Below, one piece after another: positions 24,939-34,110 of a stretch of DNA of 64,000 nt. The notes under the pieces were generated by a model, which ran no database searches, was not told the DNA's origin, and was given only the letters and a program-made list of their open reading frames with translations. Source of the DNA: Gaiella sp038230035 (lineage in GTDB: Bacteria > Actinomycetota > Thermoleophilia > Gaiellales > Gaiellaceae); contig JBBRNX010000001.1 in NCBI GenBank assembly GCA_038230035.1, forward strand, positions 62,001 through 126,000. Direction: 5' to 3'. The first letter of the stretch is position 1, and every line of letters starts with the position of its first letter. Both the position numbers and the translations under genes were made by a program.

Positions 24939-26113
24939 CTGACCGACGTTCCGGCCGCGAGCTCGCCGTCACCGCGGGGCACATGAACGAGTGCGTCCGC
25001 CACCGCCGTGCGGACGATCATGTGCGACTCCTGACCGACAACTGGCTGGAGAACCGCGCCTTCAGCCGAGAGATCGATTCGGGCGCGAACGAGATCGTCG
25101 CGGGCGGCACTCCGGCGCAACGCGGCACCGAGGATCCCTCGTTCGTAGCGGGGCTCCGGTGACGCGGCTCCCTGGAGCGCCCGGATCGCCGGCAGGACGA
25201 AGAGCTCGCAGCCGACCAGCGACGACACGGGGTTGCCCGGGAGCCCGAAGACGAGCGTCGAGCCGTGGACGCCGAACGACAGCGGCTTCCCGGGCCGCAT
25301 CGCCACACCCCAGAAGATCTCCTCGACTCCGAGCTCGGCCTCCAGCCGGCGAACAAGATCATGAGGTCCGACCGACACACCGCCGGAGGTCACGAGCACG
25401 TCCGCCTCGAGGCCGCTGGTCAACGCCGCACGGTGTGCGTCCTCGTCGTCTGGCACCGAGCTCGGGCGCTCGACGAGTGCGCCGGCAGCCGCCAGCGCGA
25501 CCTCCAGCATGACGCCGTTCGACTCGTAGATCTCGCCCGCGCGGAGCGCTTCGCCTGGCCGTCGCAGCTCCGTTCCCGTCGTGAGAATCGTTACCCGCGG
25601 CCGTTTGTTGCACCTCACCTCGGCGACGCCCGCGGCGGCAAGTGCGGCGATCTGCGGCGCGCCCAGAGGTCGCCCCGTGGGCACGATCTCCTGGCCCGCA
25701 CCGATATCGCCTCCGCGGGGCCGCACATTGCTACCCACCGTCACGGCCGAGCCGATCTCGATGGAGTTGTCTCGTTCGACAACGTTCTCGATCGGAGTCA
25801 CGGCGTCGGCACCTTCCGGAACAACGCCTCCGGTCGAGATCCCCATCGCGTTGCCGGCGCCGAGCGCTATCGTCGCCGGCCGGCCGGCCGCTATCCGGCC
25901 GACAATCTCGAGCAGCCCCGGAGTGTCGGCTGCGCGGATCGCGAACCCGTCCATCGCCGAGCTCGCGAACGGTGGCAGGTCGGTCGCCGCGAGGCCCGGC
26001 TCTGCCAGGAACCTGCCGGCGGCCTCCCTCAGCGGCACGCCCTCGGCTGGCAGCGCAGCCGTCCGGCCGAGAACGAGCGCGAGCGCCTCCTCGATCGTCG
26101 TCAGGTCGGCCAT
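24920..26113 (-). CDS. moeA: Molybdopterin molybdenumtransferase MoeA
   Basis: 397 residues, full length. N-terminal MoeA domain with PPFASSAMDGFAIRAAD near 47-63 and STGGVVPEGADAVTPIE. The molybdopterin-binding domain has TILTTGTELRRPGE, ESNGVMLEVALAAAG, VLVTSGGVSVGPHDLV and VAMRPGKPLSFG with FGLPGNPVSSLV. It inserts molybdate into adenylated molybdopterin. It works with MoaC and MogA encoded 6 kb away on the same strand but appears to be transcribed separately. Confidence 0.95.
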   Translation of the reverse strand: MADLTTIEEALALVLGRTAALPAEGVPLREAAGRFLAEPGLAATDLPPFASSAMDGFAIRAADTPGLLEIVGRIAAGRPATIALGAGNAMGISTGGVVPEGADAVTPIENVVERDNSIEIGSAVTVGSNVRPRGGDIGAGQEIVPTGRPLGAPQIAALAAAGVAEVRCNKRPRVTILTTGTELRRPGEALRAGEIYESNGVMLEVALAAAGALVERPSSVPDDEDAHRAALTSGLEADVLVTSGGVSVGPHDLVRRLEAELGVEEIFWGVAMRPGKPLSFGVHGSTLVFGLPGNPVSSLVGCELFVLPAIRALQGAASPEPRYERGILGAALRRSAARDDLVRARIDLSAEGAVLQPVVGQESHMIVRTAVADALVHVPRGDGELAAGTSVSYLRLA

Positions 26114-26160
26114 GGCGAGACGCTACCCGGAGACCGCAGCGGCGGGGTACGCTCGCGGCC

Positions 26161-27099
26161 GTGATCTCGATCGTCATCCCCGTGCACAACGAGGAGGAGA
26201 ACGTCGGCCCGCTCCTCGCGGAGCTGACGGAGGCGCTCCAACCGACATCGCAGGCGTGGGAAGCGATCTTCGTCGATGACGGATCGACCGACGGAACGTT
26301 CGCGGCCTTGGCACGCATTCACGCGGCCAACCGCAACGTCCGCGTCGTGCGACTGCGGCGCAACTTCGGCAAGGCGGCGGCGCTCGCGGCCGGCTTCGCG
26401 GAAGCAACAGGCGATGCGATCGTGACCATCGACGGCGATCTCCAGGACGATCCGGTCGAGATTCCACGGCTACTCGCCAAGTTGGACGAAGGCTTCGACC
26501 TCGTGTCTGGCTGGAAGACGAAACGCCAGGATCCGTGGACACGCCGGATCCCGTCCAAGATCTTCAACGGCGTGACCGGCTTCGTCTCGGGGATCCGCCT
26601 CCACGACATGAACAGCGGCTTCAAGGCATACCGCCCCGAGGTCGTGCGCGGTCTTCGCCTATACGGCGAGTTGCACCGCTACATCCCGGTGATCGCGCAC
26701 TACCGCGGCTTCCGGGTCACCGAGCTGCCGGTCAACCATCGGGCGCGCGCGCACGGGCATTCGAGCTACGGCGTCGAGCGGTATATGCGCGGGTTCCTCG
26801 ATCTCTTAACGGTGACGTTCATGGGCCGCTACCGGAACCGGCCGCTGCATCTGTTCGGCGGCCTCGGGCTCATGCTGCTCGGAGGCGGGACCGCCGTGCT
26901 CGCCTACCTCACCGTGGTGAAGATCGGCGGCAGCGCGATCGGCCAGCGGCCGCTTCTGCTGCTCGGGGTACTCCTGATCGTCGTCGGGATGCAGTTCCTG
27001 TCGCTCGGGCTCCTGTCGGAGCTGATCACGAGCCATCACGAAGAGCGGGTCGGCGACCACGATCGCGCGGGCCTGCTCGTCGACGAAGTGCTCCGCTAG
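26161..27099 (+). CDS. Family 2 glycosyltransferase with C-terminal membrane anchor (DPM1/GtrB/ArnC-like)
   Basis: 312 residues from GTG 26161. GT-A domain: ISIVIPVHNEEENVGPLL, VDDGSTDGTF near 41, LRRNFGKAAALAAGF, then TIDGDLQDDPVEIPRL carrying the metal-binding acidic residues near 95. Two C-terminal membrane helices (about 225-285) match polyprenyl-phosphate glycosyltransferases that make lipid-linked sugar donors for GT-C enzymes. Several GT-C-like proteins lie within 7 kb downstream, which supports that role. Confidence 0.9.
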   Translation: MISIVIPVHNEEENVGPLLAELTEALQPTSQAWEAIFVDDGSTDGTFAALARIHAANRNVRVVRLRRNFGKAAALAAGFAEATGDAIVTIDGDLQDDPVEIPRLLAKLDEGFDLVSGWKTKRQDPWTRRIPSKIFNGVTGFVSGIRLHDMNSGFKAYRPEVVRGLRLYGELHRYIPVIAHYRGFRVTELPVNHRARAHGHSSYGVERYMRGFLDLLTVTFMGRYRNRPLHLFGGLGLMLLGGGTAVLAYLTVVKIGGSAIGQRPLLLLGVLLIVVGMQFLSLGLLSELITSHHEERVGDHDRAGLLVDEVLR

Positions 27100-27120
27100 C
27101 GAGCTACCGGCGAAGCCCGC

Positions 27121-28194
27121 ATGCGCGTTCTCGCCTTCGGCACGTATCAGCGGGACTACCCGCGGAACGCCCAGGTGCGGTCGTGCCTTCGCGCAGCAGG
27201 AGTCGATGTCGTCGAGCGTCACGTCGACGTCTGGGGCGGGAGACGGGAGGCCTGGTCAGCCGGCCCGCTGGCGATGGCGCGCGTTGCCCTCGCCGAGACG
27301 AGGCTCGCGCTCTCCCCTCGCGAACCTGCGGATGCATTGCTCGTCGGCTACCCGGGTCACCTCGACCTCCGAGCGGCTCGGATCGCAGCCCGCGGTCGGC
27401 CGATCGTGTTCGATCCGCTCGTATCCCTGTACGACACGCTCGTCATGGACCGCGCGCGCTTTACCCCGACGTCAGTGGCCGGCCGCGCACTCCACCGGAT
27501 CGATCGCGCTGCGCTCCACGCGGCCGACATCGTCGTGGCAGACACTGCGGCTCACGCCGAGTTCTATGTCGGCGAGTTCGATATTGATCCGAAGCGAGTG
27601 CGTATCTGCTTCGTCGGCGCGGAGGATCGGCTCTTCCGGCCGCAGCCCGAGAGAAGCGAGCCGTTCTCGGTGCTGTTCGTCGGCAAGCTGATCCCGCTGC
27701 ACGGATTGGAGACGATCCTCGAGGCAGCACGGCTGGCACCAGAGCTGCCGTTCCGGATCGTCGGGAGTGGGCAGCTCGCTGGTTCGCTGGTCGGCGCACC
27801 CCCGAACGTGACGCACGTGCCGTGGATCGAGTACGAGGAGCTCGCTGCCGCGATCGGCGCCGCGGGCTGTTCCCTTGGAGTCTTCGGGACCTCGCCAAAG
27901 GCGGCGCGGGTGATTCCCAACAAGGCGTTTCAGGCCCTCGCCTGCGGCACGCCGCTCGTCACGGCCGACACGCCCGCAGCACGCGAGCTGCTGACCGACG
28001 GCGTGGACTCGGTACTGGTACGCCCGGGCGACCCGGCGGGGCTCGCCGCGGCGCTGCGCGAGCTAGCTGCCGATCCGGTTTTGCGCCGCGGGATAGGAGA
28101 CGCCGGCCGAGCAACGTACGAAGCGCACGCGAGCGAGGCGGTTCTCGGCCAGAAATGGAGATCGCTCTTCGAGGAACTGGTCGCCGCAACGTGA
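27121..28194 (+). CDS. Family 4-type glycosyltransferase
   Basis: 357 residues with a GT-B fold: an N-terminal acceptor domain beginning MRVLAFGTY, a C-terminal Glycos_transf_1 domain starting about 180 (SVLFVGKLIPLHGLETILEAARL), and the donor-site region RVIPNKAFQALACGTPLVTADTPAARELL where the usual E-x7-E is partly replaced (Asn-Lys-Ala-Phe). Probably transfers a nucleotide-sugar residue to an envelope glycan. It starts 21 nt after the GT2 gene and overlaps the DUF2079 gene by 4 nt. Confidence 0.88.
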   Translation: MRVLAFGTYQRDYPRNAQVRSCLRAAGVDVVERHVDVWGGRREAWSAGPLAMARVALAETRLALSPREPADALLVGYPGHLDLRAARIAARGRPIVFDPLVSLYDTLVMDRARFTPTSVAGRALHRIDRAALHAADIVVADTAAHAEFYVGEFDIDPKRVRICFVGAEDRLFRPQPERSEPFSVLFVGKLIPLHGLETILEAARLAPELPFRIVGSGQLAGSLVGAPPNVTHVPWIEYEELAAAIGAAGCSLGVFGTSPKAARVIPNKAFQALACGTPLVTADTPAARELLTDGVDSVLVRPGDPAGLAAALRELAADPVLRRGIGDAGRATYEAHASEAVLGQKWRSLFEELVAAT

Positions 28195-29618
28195 TCAGCC
28201 CACGCATCCTTCTCGCCGCCGCCGCAGCGTCGTTTGCCGCCGGCTTCGCCGCGCTCGCCGAGATCCGCCACCTGGCGTTCTGGAGCGGCCGCTTCGACCT
28301 CGGCAACCTGACCCAGGCAGTGTGGTCGACGGCGCACGGGCGGTTTCTGGAGATCACCGACTTGCAGGGGCGCCAGATTTCGCGCCTCGGCGCGCATTTC
28401 GACCCGCTCGTCGCAGCCTTCGCTCCCCTCTGGCGGATCTGGCCCGATCCGGCGCTCCTGCTGACCGTCCAGGCGGTCGCAGTGGCGGCCGGCGCTCTGC
28501 CCGTCTTCCTGCTCGCAAGAAAGCACCTCGCATCCGAGTGGGGAGGGCTCGCCTTTGGCGTTGCGTACCTCTTGTACCCGCCGACGCAGTGGCTCGTCGT
28601 AGACGACTTCCACCCGGTCGCTCTCGCCACCCCGCTGCTGCTCGGCGCCTTCTGGTACCTCGACGAGGACCGCATCGGCCCGTTCGCCGTTCTTGGGCTG
28701 CTCGCCTGCCTGACGAAGGAACAGGTCGGGTTCACCGTCGCCGCGATGGGCGTGTGGTACGGGGTCACCCGCAGCCGCCGGCGCGTCGGTGGCGTGATCG
28801 CTCTTTCCGGCACGGTCATCTCCTACGTGGCTGTTGCGGTGATCGTCCCGCACTTCGCGCCGGGGACGGGGTCGCCGTTCGAGAGCCGCTACGCCGCGGT
28901 AGGCGGCTCGTTCGGTGGGATGGCACACACTGCGGTGACCCATCCCGGCCAGATCCTCACCGCCGTGACCGAGGCGCGTGACTTTCGCTACCTCCTCCAA
29001 CTCCTCCTGCCGCTCGCGCTGCTCCCGCTGCTCGGGATGGGCGCGGCTCTCATCGCCTTGCCGGAGATCGCGCTGAATGTCCTGTCGGACACGGCAACGC
29101 AGACCTCGATCAACTTTCACTACACGGCCGCGGCGATACCTGGGCTTGTCGCTGGTGCTGTGTTCGGCGCGGTGCGCCTGAAGGCGGCCCTCGGCGAGAA
29201 TGTCTTGCCGCTCATCGCGCGCGCACTGGTTGGCGTCAGCGTGGTAGCGACACTGGCGCTGGGGCCGATTCCGCTCTGGCGGCATGTGCCTTTCGGCCAA
29301 CACCCGACGGCCTACCAGTACCGGATCACGGGCCGGAACCATACGGCTGCGCACGCGATCACGCTCATCCCGCCCACAGCGGCAGTATCGACTTCCAACA
29401 CGATCGGGGCGCATCTCTCCGACCGGCGGCGCGTCCTCAGCTTTCCGCTCCTTCGCGAGTCTCGCTGGATCATCGTCGACACGCTGCGGATGAGCTACGG
29501 CGACGACAACCTCGCGCACCGCCGCGGGCTACGGGCGTTGAGGAAGATCCGCCAGGATCGGCAGTGGCGCGTCGTGTTCGCCCACAAGGGCATCCTCGTG
29601 CTCCATCGCGCCGAATGA
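28191..29618 (+). CDS. DUF2079 polytopic membrane protein
   Basis: 475 residues from a GTG in a 4-nt overlap with the GT4 gene. About ten membrane segments. An N-terminal family block FWSGRFDLGNLTQAVWSTAHGRF (about 32-54) is typical of DUF2079, with acidic residues in the first extracytoplasmic loop as in GT-C glycosyltransferases, and GAHFDPL and VDDFHPVAL further on. Likely a lipid-linked-sugar glycosyltransferase or glycan-handling protein acting outside the membrane. No member has a firmly known function to my knowledge. The longer frame from 27822 lies inside the GT4 gene. Confidence 0.8.
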   Translation: MISPRILLAAAAASFAAGFAALAEIRHLAFWSGRFDLGNLTQAVWSTAHGRFLEITDLQGRQISRLGAHFDPLVAAFAPLWRIWPDPALLLTVQAVAVAAGALPVFLLARKHLASEWGGLAFGVAYLLYPPTQWLVVDDFHPVALATPLLLGAFWYLDEDRIGPFAVLGLLACLTKEQVGFTVAAMGVWYGVTRSRRRVGGVIALSGTVISYVAVAVIVPHFAPGTGSPFESRYAAVGGSFGGMAHTAVTHPGQILTAVTEARDFRYLLQLLLPLALLPLLGMGAALIALPEIALNVLSDTATQTSINFHYTAAAIPGLVAGAVFGAVRLKAALGENVLPLIARALVGVSVVATLALGPIPLWRHVPFGQHPTAYQYRITGRNHTAAHAITLIPPTAAVSTSNTIGAHLSDRRRVLSFPLLRESRWIIVDTLRMSYGDDNLAHRRGLRALRKIRQDRQWRVVFAHKGILVLHRAE

Positions 29619-29624
29619 GAGGGC

Positions 29625-30854
29625 TCAGTGAGGGATCGTCTGCGGCAACAGGTAGGCGCAGAGACCGAGGGTCGCAACCCTGGCCAAGCGATCGTCGTCG
29701 TCGGCAGCGGCAAGCGGAACAACCCAGCCGAGGTACCAGACGGCGAGATACGGCGAGGTGACGAGGATCAGGCAGGCGGCCATCGCGTGCCGAAGGCGGC
29801 CGGCGCGTGCTTCCCGCGCGAGCAACACGAGCCCCGTCGCGAGAACTGCGAGCGCCACGCCCAGAGCCAACGACCTCGGCAGCCCAAGCCCCTGGAGTCG
29901 GTGTGGGATCGAGTAGCTTGTTTCGAGCCACGCGTTGTGCGCGAGGGGCCGGGCGGCGTCGAGCCAGTGCCAGCTATAGCGCCACGTCGCGACGGCGGCG
30001 ATACCGAGACCGGCCGCCGCGACGCCGACAAGCGTCTCTCGACGTCGCTCTCGCCGTTCGGAAAGCACGTGAAGGAGAAGGAAGACAACCGGCACCCATT
30101 TGACCGCAATCGCCAGCGCCCATATACCGCCCGCGAATCGTCGGCTCGGGCCGGAAGACAACGCGAGCGCCGCCAGCACGAGAGCACCGACCCACGCGTC
30201 GTTGTGGCCGCCCCCCGCGAAATGGATCGCAAGTAGCGGGTTCCACCCGACAAACGCGAGCGCCAGCGCTCGCCGCCGCCGCGCGAGCCGGGCCGCCAGT
30301 CCTGCGGCAACGAGAACCGCGAGCGCGGCGAGCGTCTTGTAGATCCAGGCGGCGGCGCTCGCCGAGGCGCCCGCAGCCCGCGCTAGCGGCTCGGAGGCGA
30401 GCGTAAACGCCGGCCCGTATACCGACGTCTTGTGCCTCCACGCCGCGCCCATGTGCGGGAAGGCGGCGTCATCCGCAAACCTGTCCGGGCGATCGAGATA
30501 CGGATTGCCGTGGTGGAACGCAGACAGGCGCCCGTAGTCCCAATAGGTCCAGGCATCGGTTGAGAGAAGCAACGGCGCGCCGAGAGGGGCGAGCTGAACG
30601 GCAACGGCGATGGCAGCTACCGCGGCGAGCCGTCCGTCCCAGCCGCGTACGAGACCGAGCCCGATGAGATAGGCGGCAAACGCGGTCGCCAGGAGAATGA
30701 GGAACAGCCACGCATGTCTGCCGTCGAGGATCCCGCCGTTACGGGCAGCGACCGGGGATGACGATCGCCAGGCAACGGTGCAGCAAGCCGCGACGAGCCC
30801 GAGAACGCCCACGCCGGCGCCGAGGGCGAGGGAGCGCGGCGGTCCGCTCCTCAC
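29625..30854 (-). CDS. GT-C-like polyprenol-phosphate glycosyltransferase / GT87-like membrane protein
   Basis: 409 residues from a GTG that overlaps the PBP stop by 4 nt. The longer frame is anti-family and lies inside the PBP gene. About ten to eleven hydrophobic segments. The first large loop contains STDAWTYWDYGRLSAFHHGNPY, and later GWNPLLAIHFAGGGHNDAW and IWALAIAVKWVPVVFLLL, all typical of mannosyltransferase-type GT-C proteins. Co-transcribed behind a class A PBP and convergent with the DUF2079 gene, pointing to cell-envelope glycan assembly. Confidence 0.78.
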   Translation of the reverse strand: MRSGPPRSLALGAGVGVLGLVAACCTVAWRSSSPVAARNGGILDGRHAWLFLILLATAFAAYLIGLGLVRGWDGRLAAVAAIAVAVQLAPLGAPLLLSTDAWTYWDYGRLSAFHHGNPYLDRPDRFADDAAFPHMGAAWRHKTSVYGPAFTLASEPLARAAGASASAAAWIYKTLAALAVLVAAGLAARLARRRRALALAFVGWNPLLAIHFAGGGHNDAWVGALVLAALALSSGPSRRFAGGIWALAIAVKWVPVVFLLLHVLSERRERRRETLVGVAAAGLGIAAVATWRYSWHWLDAARPLAHNAWLETSYSIPHRLQGLGLPRSLALGVALAVLATGLVLLAREARAGRLRHAMAACLILVTSPYLAVWYLGWVVPLAAADDDDRLARVATLGLCAYLLPQTIPH

Positions 30855-32929
30855 TGATGTCCGAAGCGGACAGGCGGCGGGCCGGAGGTCGTGGTGGTCG
30901 TCGTCGTCGTCGTGGCGTACGGGTCGTAGCTCAGCGCGTACGGGCCGCGGTGGAACGGCTTCCACGTCGGCCAGTGCGCAGGCACGGGGAAGTCGGTCGG
31001 GGGAACCTGCGCCAGAGCGGGCTCCATGAACTGGCGCCAGATCTCTGCCGGGAAGCTACCGCCCGAGACCGAGATGCCGTGGACGTTCTGCATCGGGATC
31101 TCCCCTTGCGGATAGCCGACCCAGACGGCCGTGTCGAGTTGCGGCACGAACCCGACGAACCACGCGTCGGCGTTGTTGTCGGTCGTCCCGGTTTTGCCGG
31201 CGGCGGGACGGCCGAACGCCGCGCGCGTCCCCGTGCCGTACTGCACGTTCTCGGCCAGGATCTTCGTCACGACCGCAGCCACACCTGCCGACAGGACGCG
31301 TTTCCGCGACGGCGTCCCCCAGCCCGCTCCCTTGTCCTCGCGCCCGTTGGCTAGAACGACCTTTCGGATCGCCATCGGGGCGGAGTAGACACCTCCCGCG
31401 GCGAGGGTCGCGTAGGCCGAGGCCATGTCGAGCGGCGAGACGGCGATCGAGCCGAGGCCCATCGCGGGAACGTAGGTGCCGTGCACGTCGAGCGGCGTGC
31501 GGACGCCCATGCGTCGAGCGGTCGCGGCGACTGCGGCGGGTGTCACGTCGAGCGTCAGTTGCGCGTAGATCGTGTTGTCCGAGCGGAGCGTCGCCCGCTC
31601 GATCGATGTCCAGCCCGCATAGCTCGAGTCGTACGTCTTGACGCACCACCACTCGCCCGTCTCGCAGCTCCCGGTCTTCGTCGGGCGGTAGGTGAACGGC
31701 GCCGAGACGTAATACGTCGAGGCCGGATCGATGCCCTTGTCGACCGCGGTCGTGAGCACGAAGGTCTTGAACGTCGAGCCAGGCTGCCGCCGCGCCTGCG
31801 AGAGAAGGTTGAACTGGTTGTTGCGCCTCCCGGGGATGACCGCTGTCATCGCACGGATTGCGCCGCTCGACGGGTCGATCGAAACCACAGCCGCGGCCGG
31901 GTCGGTGCGCTCGGTCAGCGTCGCCGTGATCGCGTGCTCGGCCAGCCGCTGGTAGCGCGGGCTGATCGTCGTATAGACCTTCAGTCCGCCGGAGCGGACA
32001 GTGGCGGCACCGTACTTCTCCACGAGCTGATCCCGGACGTAGCCGAAGAAGTACGGCTCACGAACCGTCGTGTAGAGACGCCCTGGGCGGAGGGCGAGCG
32101 GGCGCTTTGCAGCCCAGTCGTGTTGGGCAGGGGTGATCTTGTCCTCCGCGAGCATCGCATCGAGCACCTCCCGCCGTCTGGTCAGCGCAGTTGCCGGCGC
32201 AACGAACGGATCGTAGGCCGACGGCGCCTTGATCAGCCCCGCGAGCAGCGCTGCCTCGGGCAGGCTGAGCGAACCGGCGTGCTTCGAGTAGTACGTCTGA
32301 GCTGCCGCTTCGACGCCGTAGGCGAGACTGCCGTAATACACCTGGTTGAGGTACGTCGAGAGGATGCGCTGCTTCGGCCACTCGTGGTTGAGCTTTACGG
32401 CGAGGCACGCCTCTTTCAGCTTCCGCGTCACGGTCCGCTCACGCGAGATGTAAAGGTTGCGCACAAGCTGCTGCGTGATCGTCGAGCCTCCCTGGACGAA
32501 GCCGCCGGCACGAACATCCGTCCAAACTGCCCGAGCGATTCCAGTCGCGTCGAGGCCGCCGTGGTTGTAGAACCGCCTGTCCTCGATCGCGATCGTCGCC
32601 GCAGGCACCCAGTGGCTCATGCGCGAGAGGCGCACCGGCTGGCGGTTCCTCTCGGCGGGAATTGCGCCGAGCACCGATCCGTCTGACGCGTACACAAACG
32701 AGTTCTGGCCGATCGTGACCGGGTGAAGGGCGGCGAGGTGGCATCCTGAGCCGAAGACGAAGAACGTTCCGGCGGCGCCGACGGTTACTGCGATCGCGGC
32801 CGCGACCATCACGATGGTCAGAAGCAGCAGCGGGTGGCGGCGCTTTCGCCGCACCTGCCGGTGCAGGCGGCGGCGGGCGACGAGTAGCTCGAGTGAGTCG
32901 TCCGGCCGATAGCGGGGGGGCGTCCGCAT
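30851..32929 (-). CDS. Class A penicillin-binding protein (bifunctional glycosyltransferase/transpeptidase)
   Basis: 692 residues. Basic cytoplasmic tail (1-33) and one TM (about 34-58), then a GT51 domain with EDRRFYNHGG and GGSTITQQLVRNLY. The transpeptidase domain has all three motifs: PGSTFKTF (SxxK), SDNTIY (SxN) and AGKTGTT (KTG). It polymerises and crosslinks peptidoglycan outside the membrane. The C-terminus is a low-complexity tail with nine Thr in a row followed by GPPPVRF. It overlaps the downstream GT-C gene by 4 nt. Confidence 0.95.
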   Translation of the reverse strand: MRTPPRYRPDDSLELLVARRRLHRQVRRKRRHPLLLLTIVMVAAAIAVTVGAAGTFFVFGSGCHLAALHPVTIGQNSFVYASDGSVLGAIPAERNRQPVRLSRMSHWVPAATIAIEDRRFYNHGGLDATGIARAVWTDVRAGGFVQGGSTITQQLVRNLYISRERTVTRKLKEACLAVKLNHEWPKQRILSTYLNQVYYGSLAYGVEAAAQTYYSKHAGSLSLPEAALLAGLIKAPSAYDPFVAPATALTRRREVLDAMLAEDKITPAQHDWAAKRPLALRPGRLYTTVREPYFFGYVRDQLVEKYGAATVRSGGLKVYTTISPRYQRLAEHAITATLTERTDPAAAVVSIDPSSGAIRAMTAVIPGRRNNQFNLLSQARRQPGSTFKTFVLTTAVDKGIDPASTYYVSAPFTYRPTKTGSCETGEWWCVKTYDSSYAGWTSIERATLRSDNTIYAQLTLDVTPAAVAATARRMGVRTPLDVHGTYVPAMGLGSIAVSPLDMASAYATLAAGGVYSAPMAIRKVVLANGREDKGAGWGTPSRKRVLSAGVAAVVTKILAENVQYGTGTRAAFGRPAAGKTGTTDNNADAWFVGFVPQLDTAVWVGYPQGEIPMQNVHGISVSGGSFPAEIWRQFMEPALAQVPPTDFPVPAHWPTWKPFHRGPYALSYDPYATTTTTTTTTSGPPPVRFGHQ

Positions 32930-33012
32930 CGGTCGGATGGTATCGGCGGATTCTCCATGCGGCCCCGATCCGCGCGGTTCGTCAGGTCAAGCCGGGCTAT
33001 GATCTCGAACCC

Positions 33013-34110
33013 GTGAGAGCCGGTCAACGCACGGCGCTGTGGCTCTTCGCCTGGAGCCGGCTCACCGCTTGGATTCTCGCCGCCGGAACGTTGCTGCTCT
33101 TCCGGTCGTCGCTCAACCCAGAGCGCTACCGCTGGGATCGGCCCCGGATCCACGACCTCGGGTCGGTCATCGACGTATGGGCTCGCTGGGACAGCGACTG
33201 GTACGTCCAAATCGCGCAGCACGGGTATGTCTGGCCCTCGGCAAGGCCGGCGTTCTTCCCGCTGTATCCGCTCCTCGTCGGTGGACTCGGGCATGTCCTC
33301 GGCGGGCACTACGTCCTGGCCGGCGTCGTCGTCTCGCTGGCCGCCGGCGCGGGGGCGTTCGTGCTGTTCTTCCGGCTGGCCGAATTGAAGCTCGGGGAGA
33401 GTGATGCCTTGCGGGCGACGTTCTTCCTGGCGATCTTCCCGACGACACTGTTCTTCGGAGCTGTCTACAGCGAGTCGCTGTTCCTGCTCCTCTCGGTGGC
33501 CGCGTTCCTGCTCGCCGAGCGGGGTCAGCTCCGGTGGGCGGGTGTGGCCTCGGGCCTTGCTGCGCTCACACGACCTGTCGGGCTGGCTCTCGTGCCCGCG
33601 CTCGCCGTCCTCGCCTGGAGATCGCCCGAACGGCGGCGGGCGCTAACGAGCATTGGGATCGCTCCAGCGCTGTTCTCCCTGTATCCGCTCGCCCTGTGGA
33701 TCTGGCTCGGTCATCCGCTCGCGTTCCTCACGGCTCAGTCGGGCATCTGGCAGCGGCATCTGTCCGTCTACGGCCCGCTGGGGGGCTTCATCGAGGGTTT
33801 CCGCCAGCACGCCGCCAAGGACGTCGCAGTGGCGGCAGCGCTGGTCTTCCTCGCGGGAGTTGCGTGGCGCAAGCTCGGCACCGCGTACGGCGTGTACGCA
33901 TTCGCCAGTCTCCTCCTACCGTTGATGTGGCCCTCCGACACGCACGCTCTGTGGTCGATCGCCCGCTTCGGCGTTGTCCTGTTCCCGATTGTCTTCGCAC
34001 TCGCCACGTTGACGCGAAACCGCGTCGTCGCGGGGCTGGTCACTCTGGGGCTCGCGGCGTGGTGCGTCGACTCCGTGGTGAAATGGGCTCTATGGCAGTG
34101 GGTGGCGTGA
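33013..34110 (+). CDS. PIG-V-like mannosyltransferase family membrane protein
   Basis: 365 residues from GTG 33013. About eight to nine hydrophobic segments. Features match the bacterial relatives of GPI mannosyltransferase 2 (PIG-V): WARWDSDWYVQIAQHGYVW near 56 with the expected acidic pair, PAFFPLYPLLV, and YSESLFLLLSVAAFLLAERGQ. Probably a lipid-phospho-sugar-dependent transferase acting on the outer face. An upstream extension to 32893 is open but unlike the family. It overlaps the CPBP gene by 4 nt. Confidence 0.82.
   Translation: MRAGQRTALWLFAWSRLTAWILAAGTLLLFRSSLNPERYRWDRPRIHDLGSVIDVWARWDSDWYVQIAQHGYVWPSARPAFFPLYPLLVGGLGHVLGGHYVLAGVVVSLAAGAGAFVLFFRLAELKLGESDALRATFFLAIFPTTLFFGAVYSESLFLLLSVAAFLLAERGQLRWAGVASGLAALTRPVGLALVPALAVLAWRSPERRRALTSIGIAPALFSLYPLALWIWLGHPLAFLTAQSGIWQRHLSVYGPLGGFIEGFRQHAAKDVAVAAALVFLAGVAWRKLGTAYGVYAFASLLLPLMWPSDTHALWSIARFGVVLFPIVFALATLTRNRVVAGLVTLGLAAWCVDSVVKWALWQWVA

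Noticed and set aside
27930..29519. 529-codon minus-strand frame across the GT4 and DUF2079 genes
   Set aside because: Crosses two convincing plus-strand genes, composition rich in Arg, Asp and Gly with no recognisable domain.
30888..30920. GTC/GTG trinucleotide run as a microsatellite or CRISPR-like repeat
   Set aside because: It is the poly-Thr C-terminal tail of the PBP coding sequence; no spacer structure.
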